64,000 bases of DNA from Bacillus pumilus (lineage in GTDB: Bacteria > Bacillota > Bacilli > Bacillales > Bacillaceae): NCBI RefSeq assembly GCF_900186955.1, contig NZ_LT906438.1, positions 3,224,001 to 3,288,000 of the forward strand, given 5' to 3'. The translations under genes and the position numbers were made by a program. Below, piece by piece: positions 6,956 to 15,462 of the stretch. Position 1 is the first letter of the stretch, and each line of letters opens with the position of its first letter. The notes below the pieces were generated by a model that ran no database searches, was not told where the DNA came from, and saw only the letters and a program-made list of their open reading frames with translations.

Positions 6956-7420
6956 TTATTCAAACATTAAAATTTTGGGGTCTTTATTGTAACAGTGAAC
7001 AAGCATAGCATGTAATTGTCCCCTATGATGATAAACATGTGCTAATATCTCTAACAACCATTCATACCTTGTATATGTCACACCCCAATATGAAGTGGTA
7101 CGAGACAGTAGTTCTGTGTCCGATAATTTCATATAATTATTTTTTAATGAATGAAAATTAGTCATTAAGCCATTTTCTATCGACTTTAAAGTTTTATATG
7201 ATACATTAGCATAAAAATTTTCCATCTCTTCTTGGGTAGCCTCATTAGCAATACGCCAGTCAGCTTCACAAATGATCGCAATGTGTTCCAGCAACTCTCC
7301 GATAGACTGCTTATGAGGTGTTGGTCTTTTTTGTAAATCATCTTCTTCTAATTGACTTACTATTTTTATTAATGTTTTAACAGCTACTTCAATTTGATGT
7401 AAAACACTTTCACAATTCAT
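6956..7420 (-). CDS. DinB-family (DfsB-like) protein
   Basis: 154 residues, four-helix DinB/DUF664 fold. The C-terminal EILAHVYHHRGQLHAMLVH contains the metal-binding His pattern (H-x3-H) of this family; an earlier His (GELLEHIAI) would supply the third ligand. The start at ATG 7420 has AAGGAGG. DinB-type proteins are putative metal-dependent enzymes, some of them thiol transferases using bacillithiol or mycothiol; this one's substrate cannot be read from sequence. The gene and its flanks are visibly more AT-rich than their neighbours, and it abuts a gene remnant, so recent acquisition is likely. A -10 TATAAT is visible at 7508-7503 without a convincing -35. Confidence 0.8.
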   Translation of the reverse strand: MNCESVLHQIEVAVKTLIKIVSQLEEDDLQKRPTPHKQSIGELLEHIAIICEADWRIANEATQEEMENFYANVSYKTLKSIENGLMTNFHSLKNNYMKLSDTELLSRTTSYWGVTYTRYEWLLEILAHVYHHRGQLHAMLVHCYNKDPKILMFE

Positions 7421-7651
7421 GAGTGCCTCCTTATTAAAGGATTCTGCCCTTTTAGTTGAACAAGCTTTGAGAATATTGTTGATTCAATGATTTTATACTC
7501 CAATTATAGATTAACTTTACTTAATTGCTATCATAAAGAAAATTTGTCTTTTTAACAATTTCAATCTGTGCTTTTTGATACAAAATGAACTACTTCACTT
7601 AAACGATGATAAATAGTGAAGCTCCTCTCAATTTACTCACACAATAACACT

Positions 7652-7688
7652 CATAAAAAACAAAAAACCCTTTATTTCAAAGGGTTTT
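7652..7688 (-). terminator. Terminator of tRNA-Arg
   Basis: On the minus strand AACCCTTT-GAAAT-AAAGGGTT is followed by TTTTGTTTTTT, about 40 bp beyond the tRNA 3' end. Confidence 0.85.
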
Positions 7689-7726
7689 CAGGTTCTTTCA
7701 CAAATGATCAATCGGATACTATAGAC

Positions 7727-7801
7727 GCGCTCGGAGGGATTCGAACCCCCGGCAGACGTGGTACCGGAAACCACCGCTCTATCCGACTGAGCTACGAGCG
7801 C
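7727..7801 (-). tRNA. trnQ-Arg: tRNA-Arg (anticodon CCG)
   Basis: The minus strand folds into a full cloverleaf: acceptor GCGCTCG/CGAGCGC, D stem GCTC/GAGC, anticodon stem GTGGT/ACCAC around loop TTCCGGT (anticodon CCG, reading CGG), and T loop TTCGAAT. CCA is not encoded. B. subtilis has a single tRNA-Arg at the same place next to clpP. Confidence 0.95.
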
Positions 7802-7915
7802 ACGATATGTTTTTGAACGTCAGCATATCAAATTATAAGGGAAATGCTGCAAGAAAGCAATAATATTCTGATGACTTCAAAGAAGCCTGCACCGAAAAGA
7901 TGCAGACATATCAAT

Positions 7916-8221
7916 TTATGCACTTTTAACAGACGCAATAATTTTTCGTTCTATGTTTTCATTTACTTCATCCACTGTTTTGACAAGACAAATGATCCCA
8001 TCAATAAATGGCCAAATGAAAAATGTCAACCATCCTAGTAGAAGCATGGTCACTGCATAACCTTTTTTTTCATCAAGATAAAAACGATGAATAGCAATAG
8101 CTCCAAGGAACCACCACAAAATAAATACAACTAATTTCGACTTTTTTTTGGCTTGAAGTTCGGTTGATACAACAATACGCTGTTGATCAGTCAAACTACT
8201 TTTCTCCAAAAGATTATCCAC
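7916..8221 (-). CDS. TM2 domain membrane protein
   Basis: 101 residues starting at GTG 8221, preceded by GAAGGAAG. Residues ~28-80 hold the TM2 pattern: KSKLVVFILWWFLGAIAIHRFYLDEKKGYAVTMLLL, with Gly-Ala-x-x-x-His-Arg-Phe-Tyr between two hydrophobic helices, then a second helix ending in PFIDGI. TM2 proteins are small two-helix membrane proteins found widely in bacteria; no enzymatic role is established. The gene is divergent from clpP and shares its 228-bp intergenic region. It is not part of a visible operon. Confidence 0.8.
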   Translation of the reverse strand: MDNLLEKSSLTDQQRIVVSTELQAKKKSKLVVFILWWFLGAIAIHRFYLDEKKGYAVTMLLLGWLTFFIWPFIDGIICLVKTVDEVNENIERKIIASVKSA

Positions 8222-8316
8222 TATTCTTCCTTCTTTCCGACTATATATAATAATAACATAGGTAATATTACCTCATAACAGAAAGTTTTACCATATTTTT
8301 TTAAAACTTTTCCATG

Positions 8317-8342
8317 GTTTAAGAAAAATAAATTTTGGGAAA
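8317..8342 (+). promoter_or_regulatory. SigB-type promoter of clpP
   Basis: GTTTAA (8317-8322), 14-bp spacer, GGGAAA (8337-8342) resembles the general-stress SigB consensus GTTTAA-N12-15-GGGTAT. It lies upstream of the SigA/CtsR promoter. B. subtilis clpP likewise has tandem SigB and SigA promoters. Confidence 0.6.
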
Positions 8343-8380
8343 AATAACATGTGGCTGTCGAATTTTTTGATTGCGTTTTG

Positions 8381-8410
8381 TTTGACCTTTATTGACCAAA
8401 AATGTATCAT
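8381..8410 (+). promoter_or_regulatory. CtsR operator and SigA promoter of clpP
   Basis: TTTGACC-TTT-ATTGACC (8381-8397) is a CtsR heptad direct repeat in the reverse orientation of RGTCAAA-NAN-RGTCAAA. It contains the -35 TTGACC (8382-8387), which is 17 bp from -10 TATCAT (8405-8410). CtsR binding would block this promoter until heat or protein stress. Confidence 0.85.
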
Positions 8411-8449
8411 TGAATTACATACTTACCTAAAAGGTGAAGGAGGAACATT

Positions 8450-9046
8450 ATGAATTTAATACCTACAGTCATTGAACAAACAAATCGTGGGGAAAGAGCT
8501 TACGACATTTATTCTCGTCTTTTAAAAGACCGTATTATCATGCTTGGTTCTGCGATCGATGACAATGTTGCCAACTCCATCGTGTCCCAGCTGCTTTTCT
8601 TAGAAGCTGAAGATCCAGAAAAAGATATTTCTATCTACATTAACAGCCCTGGCGGTTCAATCACAGCTGGTATGGCCATTTACGATACGATGCAATTTAT
8701 TAAACCAAAGGTATCAACCATTTGTATTGGTATGGCTGCATCTATGGGTGCGTTCCTGCTTGCTGCTGGTGAAAAAGGTAAGCGTTATGCTCTTCCAAAC
8801 AGTGAAGTCATGATTCACCAACCACTAGGTGGTGCCCAAGGTCAAGCAACAGAAATTGAAATTGCGGCAAAACGAATCCTTTCTTTACGCGATAAACTGA
8901 ACCAAGTACTTGCTGAACGCACTGGTCAGCCAATCGAAGTGATTGAGCGCGATACAGATCGTGACAACTTCAAAACAGCGGAAGAAGCACTTCAATACGG
9001 ACTCATTGACAAAGTCTTGACCCGTAATGCAGAAGAACAAAAATAA
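8450..9046 (+). CDS. clpP: ATP-dependent Clp protease proteolytic subunit ClpP
   Basis: 198 residues, standard ClpP length. The catalytic triad is in the usual numbering: Ser98 in MAASMGA, His123 in MIHQPLGG and Asp172. It forms a tetradecameric barrel that degrades proteins unfolded and fed in by ClpX, ClpC or ClpE. Preceded by a strong AGGAGG and by CtsR, SigA and SigB signals, so it responds to heat and general stress. Single-gene unit closed by a terminator. Confidence 0.98.
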   Translation: MNLIPTVIEQTNRGERAYDIYSRLLKDRIIMLGSAIDDNVANSIVSQLLFLEAEDPEKDISIYINSPGGSITAGMAIYDTMQFIKPKVSTICIGMAASMGAFLLAAGEKGKRYALPNSEVMIHQPLGGAQGQATEIEIAAKRILSLRDKLNQVLAERTGQPIEVIERDTDRDNFKTAEEALQYGLIDKVLTRNAEEQK

Positions 9047-9057
9047 TATGACAAAAC

Positions 9058-9089
9058 AAACCGTCTGCTCCTCGAACAGACGGTTTTTT
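9058..9089 (+). terminator. Terminator of clpP
   Basis: AAACCGTCTG (9058-9067) pairs with CAGACGG (9077-9083), followed by TTTTTT. Confidence 0.9.
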
Positions 9090-9105
9090 GTGGTTGAAAT
9101 ACGCT

Positions 9106-9684
9106 TTAAGACAGCTCCGTCCATTTCTGCTGAAGAGATGGTGTTTGATAAGAAGCCATCTGCGTGATTAATTCCTCCGGTTCGCTGGAGGCATGTAACA
9201 ATTGGAGGTGTGATTCATTCGAGAAACCTTCCTGTACACTAAACTTCACCATGTCAATGAGCGGATTGAAATAGTCATTCACTTGATACAAGCCGATTGG
9301 CTTTTGGTGAATGCCGATTTGTGCCCAGCATAGCACCTCAAATAATTCTTCATATGTACCAAAGCCGCCTGGCATCGCAATAAATCCATCAGCCAGCTCA
9401 CTCATTTTCGCTTTTCGTTCATGCATTCCTGTTACCTCGATTAATTCTGTCAGCTCTTGATGTACAACTTCTCCTCTAAAAAGCCCCTTAGGCATAACTC
9501 CAATGACTTGCCCGCCATGTCTTAAGACCTCATCTGCAATGGCACCCATCAATCCAATTCGTGAACCGCCGTATACAAGACGGATGTCATGCTCTGCCAT
9601 ATAAGTCCCCAGCTCTACAGCCTTTTCTTTGTACACGTCCTTCACGCCTGGATTCGAACCAGCAAACACACAAATCGTTTTCAT
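9106..9684 (-). CDS. yvdD: LOG family nucleoside-monophosphate phosphoribohydrolase
   Basis: Start set at ATG 9684, preceded by GGAG, giving 192 residues, near the 191 of B. subtilis YvdD; the frame continues upstream but without support. The protein opens [13 protein letters not shown] and has the LOG motif [15 protein letters not shown] (PGGxGTxxE) plus an upstream [16 protein letters not shown]ossmann segment. LOG-fold enzymes cleave ribose-5-phosphate from nucleoside monophosphates (cytokinin riboside phosphates in plants); in Bacillus the physiological substrate is unclear. The 136-bp space to the divergent yvdC holds both promoters. Confidence 0.9.
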   Translation of the reverse strand: MKTICVFAGSNPGVKDVYKEKAVELGTYMAEHDIRLVYGGSRIGLMGAIADEVLRHGGQVIGVMPKGLFRGEVVHQELTELIEVTGMHERKAKMSELADGFIAMPGGFGTYEELFEVLCWAQIGIHQKPIGLYQVNDYFNPLIDMVKFSVQEGFSNESHLQLLHASSEPEELITQMASYQTPSLQQKWTELS

Positions 9685-9820
9685 CAAAACAGCTCCATCT
9701 CTCTCTATGATTTCTTCACCCACTCATTCTACTATAATTGTTTTTAAAAAAACAGCCGCTTCATCTATATATAGTGTAAAATCAAAAGGTGCACACCATA
9801 TAAGGAGCTGTATAAAGAGA

Positions 9821-10150
9821 ATGCAAACAAATGAGATGGAGAAATGGATCAAGGATTTTTACAAAAAGAGAAATTGGACAGAATACGGACCGTTTATCCG
9901 GTTAGGGTTCCTGATGGAAGAAACAGGAGAACTCGCTCGCGCTGTTAGAGCCATCGAGATCGGACGTGACCGGCCTGACGAGCAAAAACAAAAATCATCT
10001 GAGTTGAAGAAAGAACTCGTTGAAGAAATGGGAGATGTGTTAGCGAATCTACTTATTTTAGCCGATCTCTATGATGTCACAGTAGAAGAGATTTTCTCCT
10101 CTCATCAACAGAAACTCACAAAGCGTTTTTCAGAACTGAAAAGCACGTGA
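9821..10150 (+). CDS. yvdC: MazG-like all-alpha NTP pyrophosphohydrolase
   Basis: 109 residues from ATG 9821; AAGGAG lies 13 bp upstream, a little far, so the ATG at 9836 is possible. The MazG/dUTPase-type all-alpha metal site is visible: FLMEETGELARAVRAIE and, after a spacer, ELVEEMGDVLANLLILAD (ExxE and ExxD pairs). Such enzymes hydrolyse nucleoside triphosphates to monophosphates, usually non-canonical ones, as housekeeping of the nucleotide pool. The substrate is not determined. Its terminator overlaps the stop codon. Confidence 0.9.
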   Translation: MQTNEMEKWIKDFYKKRNWTEYGPFIRLGFLMEETGELARAVRAIEIGRDRPDEQKQKSSELKKELVEEMGDVLANLLILADLYDVTVEEIFSSHQQKLTKRFSELKST

Positions 10151-10172
10151 CCACATCGTCACGTGCTTTTTT
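10139..10172. terminator. Terminator between yvdC and yvdB
   Basis: AAAAGCACGTGA (10139-10150) and TCACGTGCTTTTTT (10159-10172): a 12-bp stem with T run. The convergent yvdB ends seven bases later, so it probably serves both genes. Confidence 0.9.
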
Positions 10173-10178
10173 CCACCT

Positions 10179-11801
10179 TTATAGCTGCTGTGGTGAGATA
10201 TCATCTGTTCGTTCAAAAAAATACTGTTTTCCAATATGATGGAAAAGACCTGTTCGACGCAAAAGCTCTTTCGGCTGTGATTGAAGTCCGACAATCATCA
10301 GCTTACCATTATGATGCTTTAACCGATTGGAGATATTCATCAGCACCGCTTCTGCTGATGTGTCCATATAATTGACTTTATTCATGAGCAGAATGAGGGT
10401 TTTCGGCTTTGTCTGAACATGGTCAAGAATCGAATTTTCGAGTGAATCTGTTGTCCCGAAAAACAGCGGCCCTTCAATGGCGTACATACTGATGCCTTGC
10501 TGGTCTGTCTGTTTTTCTAAAGCAGCTGCTGTTTCCATCTGGGGAACCGCAACGTTTGGATGAATGCTGGTCGTCTGGCTCATTTTTTTGATGAAAGCGA
10601 TAAAGGCTAAAATGAGACCTGCGGTGACGCCAATAATCAAATCACCGATGACCGTCAGCAGGAAGGTCACAACAAGTACAAGGGAATCCGCATTTTTCAC
10701 TTTTACAATATTGATAAACTCTTTTTTCTCACTCATATTCCAAGCCACAAACATTAAAATCGGTGCCATCGCAGCAAGTGGAATCATCGACGCATATGGC
10801 GCAAAGAGCATTAAGATGAGCAGCACGACGACGCCATGCACAACACCTGAAATCGGGCTTGCTCCGCCATTTTTGATGTTTGTTGCCGTACGGGCAATCG
10901 CCCCAGTCGCCGGTATTCCTCCGAACAGCGGTGCCGCCATATTGGCGATCCCTTGTCCGACAAGCTCCTTGTTGCTATCATGCTTAGAGCCTTTCATATT
11001 ATCAGCAACCATTGCGGACAAGATCGATTCTACTCCGCCTAAAAGCGCAATGACAATCGCTGGAGGGAGGAGGTAGATCATTTTTTCAATCGTTAATTCA
11101 GGAAAAGCAAAGCTTGGCAGCTGACGAGGAATTTCCCCATATGCCGAGCCGATCGTTTCAACTTGTCCTTGGAAAAAGAGAACAGCTAGAAACGTTGAAG
11201 CCAATAGACCTAATAGAGCACCAGGTATTTTGGGAATGTATTTTTGTGCCACCAATATCACAATAAGCCCAATAACAGCTGTGATGATGGCAAGACTGTT
11301 TGCGGTACCGAGATGGACCACAATTTCTCTCATATTGAGGAAAAAGCTTTCATGCTTTTCAACACCCTTTAATCCGAGGAAATTGGCAATCTGTCCTGAA
11401 AAAATAATGACAGCAATGCCAGCAGTAAAGCCGATGATAACCGGACGAGGAATAAATTTCATGAGCTTCCCTAGTTTGAATATCCCGAATAATACAAGCA
11501 TACACCCTGCCATAAAACCGGCAATGAGTAAGTTTTCGATACCGTATTGGCTGACGATACCAAATAAAATCGGAACAAACGCCCCAGTCGGCCCGCCGAT
11601 CTGATACTTTGAACCACCAAACAATGAAATCAAAATGCCGGCAACGATGACTGTGTATAATCCATATTCTGGTCCGACACCAGATGCAATGGCAAAAGCC
11701 ATGCCTAAAGGAATTGCCACAACGCCCACGACAAGCCCAGCGATTAAATCACGTCTAAATTTTGATGAATCATATCCTTCAAATCTTCCATAAAAACGCA
11801 T
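10179..11801 (-). CDS. yvdB: SulP-family anion transporter with STAS domain
   Basis: 540 residues. About twelve membrane helices (residues ~20-410) with SulP motifs in the first third (GVVAIPLGMAFAIASG, IGGPTGAF) are followed by a cytoplasmic STAS domain (~430-540: LEKQTDQQ...YMDTSAEAVLMNIS). SulP proteins carry sulfate, bicarbonate or other anions. It is followed upstream on the same strand by a beta-carbonic anhydrase gene only 37 bp away, so bicarbonate (BicA-like) is a reasonable substrate guess; sulfate is the alternative. AGGAGG is present about 12 bp before the start. Confidence 0.85.
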   Translation of the reverse strand: MRFYGRFEGYDSSKFRRDLIAGLVVGVVAIPLGMAFAIASGVGPEYGLYTVIVAGILISLFGGSKYQIGGPTGAFVPILFGIVSQYGIENLLIAGFMAGCMLVLFGIFKLGKLMKFIPRPVIIGFTAGIAVIIFSGQIANFLGLKGVEKHESFFLNMREIVVHLGTANSLAIITAVIGLIVILVAQKYIPKIPGALLGLLASTFLAVLFFQGQVETIGSAYGEIPRQLPSFAFPELTIEKMIYLLPPAIVIALLGGVESILSAMVADNMKGSKHDSNKELVGQGIANMAAPLFGGIPATGAIARTATNIKNGGASPISGVVHGVVVLLILMLFAPYASMIPLAAMAPILMFVAWNMSEKKEFINIVKVKNADSLVLVVTFLLTVIGDLIIGVTAGLILAFIAFIKKMSQTTSIHPNVAVPQMETAAALEKQTDQQGISMYAIEGPLFFGTTDSLENSILDHVQTKPKTLILLMNKVNYMDTSAEAVLMNISNRLKHHNGKLMIVGLQSQPKELLRRTGLFHHIGKQYFFERTDDISPQQL

Positions 11802-11838
11802 GGTATGTGTTGGCCTCCTTCAAGTATGTGTAGATGAT

Positions 11839-12420
11839 TTAGGTATACTGCGCATCAATCTGATTATCTTTCACAACGACATCCAGCTTTCCCGTTGCTG
11901 GATGAATGACAAGTCCATGAACAGCCACATCACTTGGCATCAATGGATGCTCTTTAACCAATTTCACACTTTGGGACACACTCTCTTCAACCGAATCAAA
12001 GCCTGTCAGCCATCCCTTTAAATCAACTCCTGAGTTTTTCACAATGCTCAAACATTTCTCTTCAATGCCACGCGCTTTCGCCTTTTCAAGTAAAGGATCT
12101 GCCGCAAGACCTGCCATTCCGCATTCATGATGTCCTACAATGCATACCTCTTCTGCCTTTAGCTCATAGATTGCTAGCAGAATACTCCGCATCACACTGC
12201 CAAAAGGATGTGTTACGATGGCGCCCGCATTTTTAATGATCTTCGCATCACCGTTACGTAGCCCCATGGATTGCGGCAATAATTCCAAAAGACGTGTATC
12301 CATACAAGTTAATATGACGAGTTTCTTTTCAGGAAATTTCCCCGCTTTGTAAGGCTCATAATGTCTCTCTTGTACGAACTTTGAATTGTGCTGAAGAATC
12401 TGTTCTAATTTTGATCCCAT
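11839..12420 (-). CDS. yvdA: Beta-class carbonic anhydrase
   Basis: 193 residues from ATG 12420 (MGSKLEQILQHN), which has GGGAGA at eight bases and matches the N-terminus of B. subtilis YvdA; ATG 12435 and GTG 12450 are in-frame alternatives. Zinc ligands of beta carbonic anhydrases are present: Cys and the Asp-Arg dyad in LTCMDTRL, and His/Cys in GHHECGMAG. It interconverts CO2 and bicarbonate in the cytosol. It precedes the SulP gene in one likely operon, suggesting linked inorganic-carbon uptake and use. Confidence 0.9.
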   Translation of the reverse strand: MGSKLEQILQHNSKFVQERHYEPYKAGKFPEKKLVILTCMDTRLLELLPQSMGLRNGDAKIIKNAGAIVTHPFGSVMRSILLAIYELKAEEVCIVGHHECGMAGLAADPLLEKAKARGIEEKCLSIVKNSGVDLKGWLTGFDSVEESVSQSVKLVKEHPLMPSDVAVHGLVIHPATGKLDVVVKDNQIDAQYT

Positions 12421-12570
12421 CCTGCCATCTCCCATCTTTTTATAAGTCACGTAAGCTCCTGCCTGTCCTCCTTTTCTTTCGTGTGTTCTCAAGCATAAAG
12501 ATGAAAAATGATAGAAAAAAAAGAAAAAAATGAGAAAACGATGAGAAGAAATGTGATCATTTTCTCTCAT

Positions 12571-12956
12571 TTACGCTTCATCGCAAGGGGGACGCGGTCT
12601 TCCTTTCAATCTATCGTTCTCTACTCGCCAAAAGACGATGAAATGGTTTAGTAGAAAACGACCTTCCCGTTTAATATGTTTCAAATATAATCATTTTTCT
12701 ATCAAAAAATCTCGATCTATTTTCCAGTTTGTCAGATAATCTCTCAGAAAAACCGGCTTTTTCATATATCACAACTCCCATTAGCTGATTTTCATCTAAG
12801 TAAAAAATGAATCAGATGGCATATGAATACCCTTTTTCACTAAGAAAATGTCTCTCTTTTCCGTTATTTTAGTATATTAAATATTGAGCAGATAACCTTC
12901 AAACGTGTTCAGCCGAAATGGTTGCTTTATAATAAAAGGAGCAAGATGATCATGTG
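12571..12956. other. AT-rich intergenic region between yvdA and yvcT
   Basis: Holds the divergent promoters of yvdA and yvcT. A -10 TATAAT at 12928-12933 precedes yvcT but has no good -35. A second TATAAT (12689-12694 region) and a lone GGGTAT on the minus strand are visible but not supported as promoters. I see no coding frame or strong hairpin here. Confidence 0.4.
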
Positions 12957-12973
12957 AAAGGAGCGAGTTGACA

Positions 12974-13951
12974 ATGAAACCACACATTTTTGTCGCCAAA
13001 CCATTACCTGCTTCATTTGAGGAAATACTAAAGGAACATTGTACATACGAGGTTTGGCAATCCAAGGACCCCATTCCAAAAGATATTTTGTTTCAAAAAT
13101 TGCAGCATGCTGATGGTCTTTTAACGTCTGGAACGAAAATCGATCAAGAGCTATTAGATCACGCACCAAAACTCAAAGTAGTGAGCAACAACTCTGTCGG
13201 CTATGACAATTTCGATATAGAATTGATGAGGCAAAGAGGCGTAATTGGTACACACACGCCTCATACACTCGACCACACTGTGGCTGACCTTGCATTTTCA
13301 CTCATTCTTTCCTCTGCGCGAAGAATTGCCGAGCTTGATCGTTTTATCCGTGAGGGGAAATGGACGAAATTTGTACAGGAAGAGGATATCTTTGGCATCG
13401 ATGTCCATCATCAAACGCTTGGCATTATTGGCATGGGACGAATCGGAGAGCAAGTCGCCAAACGAGCTGCACATGGTTTTGATATGAATGTTCTGTATCA
13501 TAACCGCAGCCGGAATGAAAAGGCTGAATCAGCATATGGCGCTTTATATTGCACACTTGATGACCTGCTAAAGCAAGCTGATATCATTGTGTTGATTACA
13601 CCGCTGACCGATGAAACGTATCATATGATTGGCGAACGAGAATTGAAGTTAATGAAGCAAACGGCTTTATTTGTAAACATCTCCCGCGGGAAAACAGTGG
13701 ACGAAAAAAGCCTCATTCAAGCGCTTCAAGAGGGATGGATCAAAGGCGCAGGTCTTGATGTGTTTGAACAGGAACCGCTTCAGGAGAATCATCCTTTCAA
13801 AGAAATGAACAATGTCACCCTTGTTCCCCACATCGGTTCCGCTACTGAAACAACACGGGATCTTATGCTGAAACGAGCCATTCATAATGTGATTCATGGA
13901 ATTGATGGCAAAGCCCCTGTAGATATTGTGAAGGAGCTTGCTTCATCTTAA
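12974..13951 (+). CDS. yvcT: D-isomer-specific 2-hydroxyacid dehydrogenase
   Basis: 325 residues from ATG 12974, with AAAGGAGCG upstream; matches the length of B. subtilis YvcT. The NAD(P)-binding motif is [14 protein letters not shown] (GxGxxG). Catalytic Arg (VNISRG), Glu (DVFEQEP) and His (VPHIGSAT) of the family are all present. Family members reduce glyoxylate, hydroxypyruvate or 2-ketogluconate to the D-hydroxyacid; B. subtilis YvcT is annotated as a probable gluconate 2-dehydrogenase/GhrB-like reductase. Substrate is inferred. Monocistronic with its own terminator. Confidence 0.9.
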   Translation: MKPHIFVAKPLPASFEEILKEHCTYEVWQSKDPIPKDILFQKLQHADGLLTSGTKIDQELLDHAPKLKVVSNNSVGYDNFDIELMRQRGVIGTHTPHTLDHTVADLAFSLILSSARRIAELDRFIREGKWTKFVQEEDIFGIDVHHQTLGIIGMGRIGEQVAKRAAHGFDMNVLYHNRSRNEKAESAYGALYCTLDDLLKQADIIVLITPLTDETYHMIGERELKLMKQTALFVNISRGKTVDEKSLIQALQEGWIKGAGLDVFEQEPLQENHPFKEMNNVTLVPHIGSATETTRDLMLKRAIHNVIHGIDGKAPVDIVKELASS

Positions 13952-13956
13952 TCGGA

Positions 13957-13987
13957 AAAGACGCAGGATTCAGAGCTGCGTCTTTTT
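13957..13987 (+). terminator. Terminator of yvcT
   Basis: AAAGACGCAG (13957-13966) and CTGCGTCTTT (13976-13985) followed by TTT. Confidence 0.85.
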
Positions 13988-14046
13988 ATTTATTTCAATA
14001 GAAGGATATCAGGAGAAAAGCCTCATTTTAGCAAAGATCCTGTTTC

Positions 14047-14078
14047 TTTACATTTCCTTCATATTCGGGTGCTATAAT
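14047..14078 (+). promoter_or_regulatory. Promoter of binase with Pho-box-like repeats
   Basis: A consensus -10 TATAAT (14073-14078) lacks a normal -35. In its place are TTTACA (14047-14052) and TTCATA (14058-14063), spaced 11 bp apart start to start, like the TT(A/C)ACA repeats bound by PhoP. Binase is reported to be induced by phosphate starvation. The assignment is inference from spacing and sequence. Confidence 0.5.
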
Positions 14079-14135
14079 ATGAGGTAGACAAGCATCAAGA
14101 GGACAGCTTCCGATTTCCTTAATAGGAGGATGAAG

Positions 14136-14624
14136 ATGAAAAAAATCAGTTCGGTTTTTACTATGTTTGCTCTGATCGCTGCTATTCTGTTTTCTGGTTT
14201 TATTCCGCAGCAAGCCTATGCCGAAACACCACTTACACCGACCGCCACAAATAAAACAGCTTCTATTCAACTGACATCAGATGTTCATACCCTTGCCGTC
14301 ATTAATACGTTTGATGGTGTAGCCGATTATTTGATTCGCTACAAACGACTGCCTGATAACTACATCACAAAATCACAAGCAAGTGCTCTTGGATGGGTGG
14401 CATCGAAGGGAAATCTAGCAGAGGTTGCCCCAGGCAAAAGCATCGGTGGAGATGTTTTCTCTAACCGGGAGGGACGTCTCCCTTCAGCAAGCGGCCGCAC
14501 ATGGCGTGAAGCAGATATCAACTACGTCTCAGGCTTCCGCAATGCTGATCGCCTCGTGTATTCAAGTGACTGGCTCATTTACAAAACAACAGACCATTAC
14601 GCTACATTCACACGTATTCGATAA
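14136..14624 (+). CDS. Secreted guanyl-specific ribonuclease (binase)
   Basis: 162 residues from ATG 14136, which has AGGAGG at good spacing (ATG 14130 overlaps the Shine-Dalgarno). A signal peptide ends at QAYA, followed by a ~24-residue propeptide, and the mature enzyme starts at AVINTFDGVADYLI. The mature part is 109 residues with catalytic Glu72 (WREAD), Arg82 and His101 (TTDHYATF) in binase numbering. It is nearly identical to binase of B. pumilus/B. intermedius; the C-terminus reads FTRIR where I recall FARIR. It cleaves extracellular single-stranded RNA after G, releasing phosphate-rich nucleotides. No barstar-like inhibitor gene lies next to it. Confidence 0.97.
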   Translation: MKKISSVFTMFALIAAILFSGFIPQQAYAETPLTPTATNKTASIQLTSDVHTLAVINTFDGVADYLIRYKRLPDNYITKSQASALGWVASKGNLAEVAPGKSIGGDVFSNREGRLPSASGRTWREADINYVSGFRNADRLVYSSDWLIYKTTDHYATFTRIR

Positions 14625-14634
14625 TCAATCAAAA

Positions 14635-14667
14635 AACAGCCCCATTTGACGCAGGGCTGTTTTTTTG
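14635..14667 (+). terminator. Terminator of binase gene
   Basis: AACAGCCC and GGGCTGTT flank an 11-nt loop and are followed by a T run ending at 14667. Confidence 0.9.
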
Positions 14668-14674
14668 ATGCTAC

Positions 14675-15418
14675 TTATGGCAGCAGGGTTTTCACGTATT
14701 CCTCAAAAGGCAGAGGCAGCGGTTTTTTCGACACTTCTTCATGTTCATGTATGGTGACATGATCCTCGGTGACGATTACACGTCCTGTTGGTGTGAGCTT
14801 TGAAGCAAGCGGTCTTTTGTTAAAAGGAGAGGCTTCATTTTCATAAATCTGCTTTCTCATTTGGACCAATGTAGGCTCACTCACCTCTTCCAATGTAAAT
14901 GCATAGCCTGTCTCAGCGCCTTCTCCTCTATCTAATTGGACAAGATGCGCACCTTTTTCGGTTTTCTCTTCTTTGACTCGAAACCGAATAGACGCTCCTT
15001 CCACCCATTCTTCAGTAAAGGGTACAGGCTGGAGAGGTAAATTCACACCAAAACCCGCATCAATAAGGAAGCGTTCGTTGTGATGATTCAACGTCATGGC
15101 TACGTGCGTGCCATCGATTGCCCATGTGCCCGCTTCCTTGTTATACACGGTCCCTTGAACGAGCTGTACAGCGAGTCCTGCCTCTTTTAACACATAATAT
15201 AAAAGAGGATTGAGATCGTAACAAAGACCTCCTCTGCCTCCTTCAAGAAGATGCTGCTTCAATCCTTCTTGATTCAAGGCATAGGATTGTTTGTTCAGCA
15301 CAGATCTATTTTCAAATGGAAAGGTGTAGGCCATCTTTTTTAATAATGCAGGCAGGTCATCAAAGGTGATAGACTGTCCTTCGTATCCGATCTTCTGTAA
15401 AAATGCTGATTGCATCAT
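14675..15418 (-). CDS. nat: Arylamine N-acetyltransferase
   Basis: About 247 residues. ATG 15418 is chosen because GAAGGGA lies six bases upstream; ATG 15424 would abut the Shine-Dalgarno, and ATG 15415 is also possible. The Cys-His-Asp triad of NAT enzymes is visible: Cys in GGRGGLCYDLNPL, His in GTHVAMTL, Asp in FLIDAGFG. It transfers acetyl from acetyl-CoA to aromatic amines in the cytosol. It corresponds to B. subtilis YvcN, the last gene of the yvcI-crh cluster; here a terminator separates it from crh, so its expression depends on read-through. Confidence 0.92.
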   Translation of the reverse strand: MMQSAFLQKIGYEGQSITFDDLPALLKKMAYTFPFENRSVLNKQSYALNQEGLKQHLLEGGRGGLCYDLNPLLYYVLKEAGLAVQLVQGTVYNKEAGTWAIDGTHVAMTLNHHNERFLIDAGFGVNLPLQPVPFTEEWVEGASIRFRVKEEKTEKGAHLVQLDRGEGAETGYAFTLEEVSEPTLVQMRKQIYENEASPFNKRPLASKLTPTGRVIVTEDHVTIHEHEEVSKKPLPLPFEEYVKTLLP

Positions 15419-15432
15419 GTTCATTCCCTTCT

Positions 15433-15462
15433 AAAAAAACTGAGTCTGTGAAGAGACTCAGT
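15433..15462 (-). terminator. Terminator after crh
   Basis: Minus strand ACTGAGTCT-CTTCAC-AGACTCAGT followed by TTTTTT. The stem begins in the last codons of crh and lies 14 bp upstream of the nat start, so it attenuates transcription into nat. Confidence 0.85.

Noticed and set aside
7616..7816. Plus-strand frame of 66 codons
   Set aside because: It reads through the tRNA-Arg gene and its terminator on the other strand; no Shine-Dalgarno.
12820..12840. GGGTAT on the minus strand as a SigB -10 for yvdA
   Set aside because: No GTTT-type -35 at 12-15 bp, and it lies about 400 bp from the gene.
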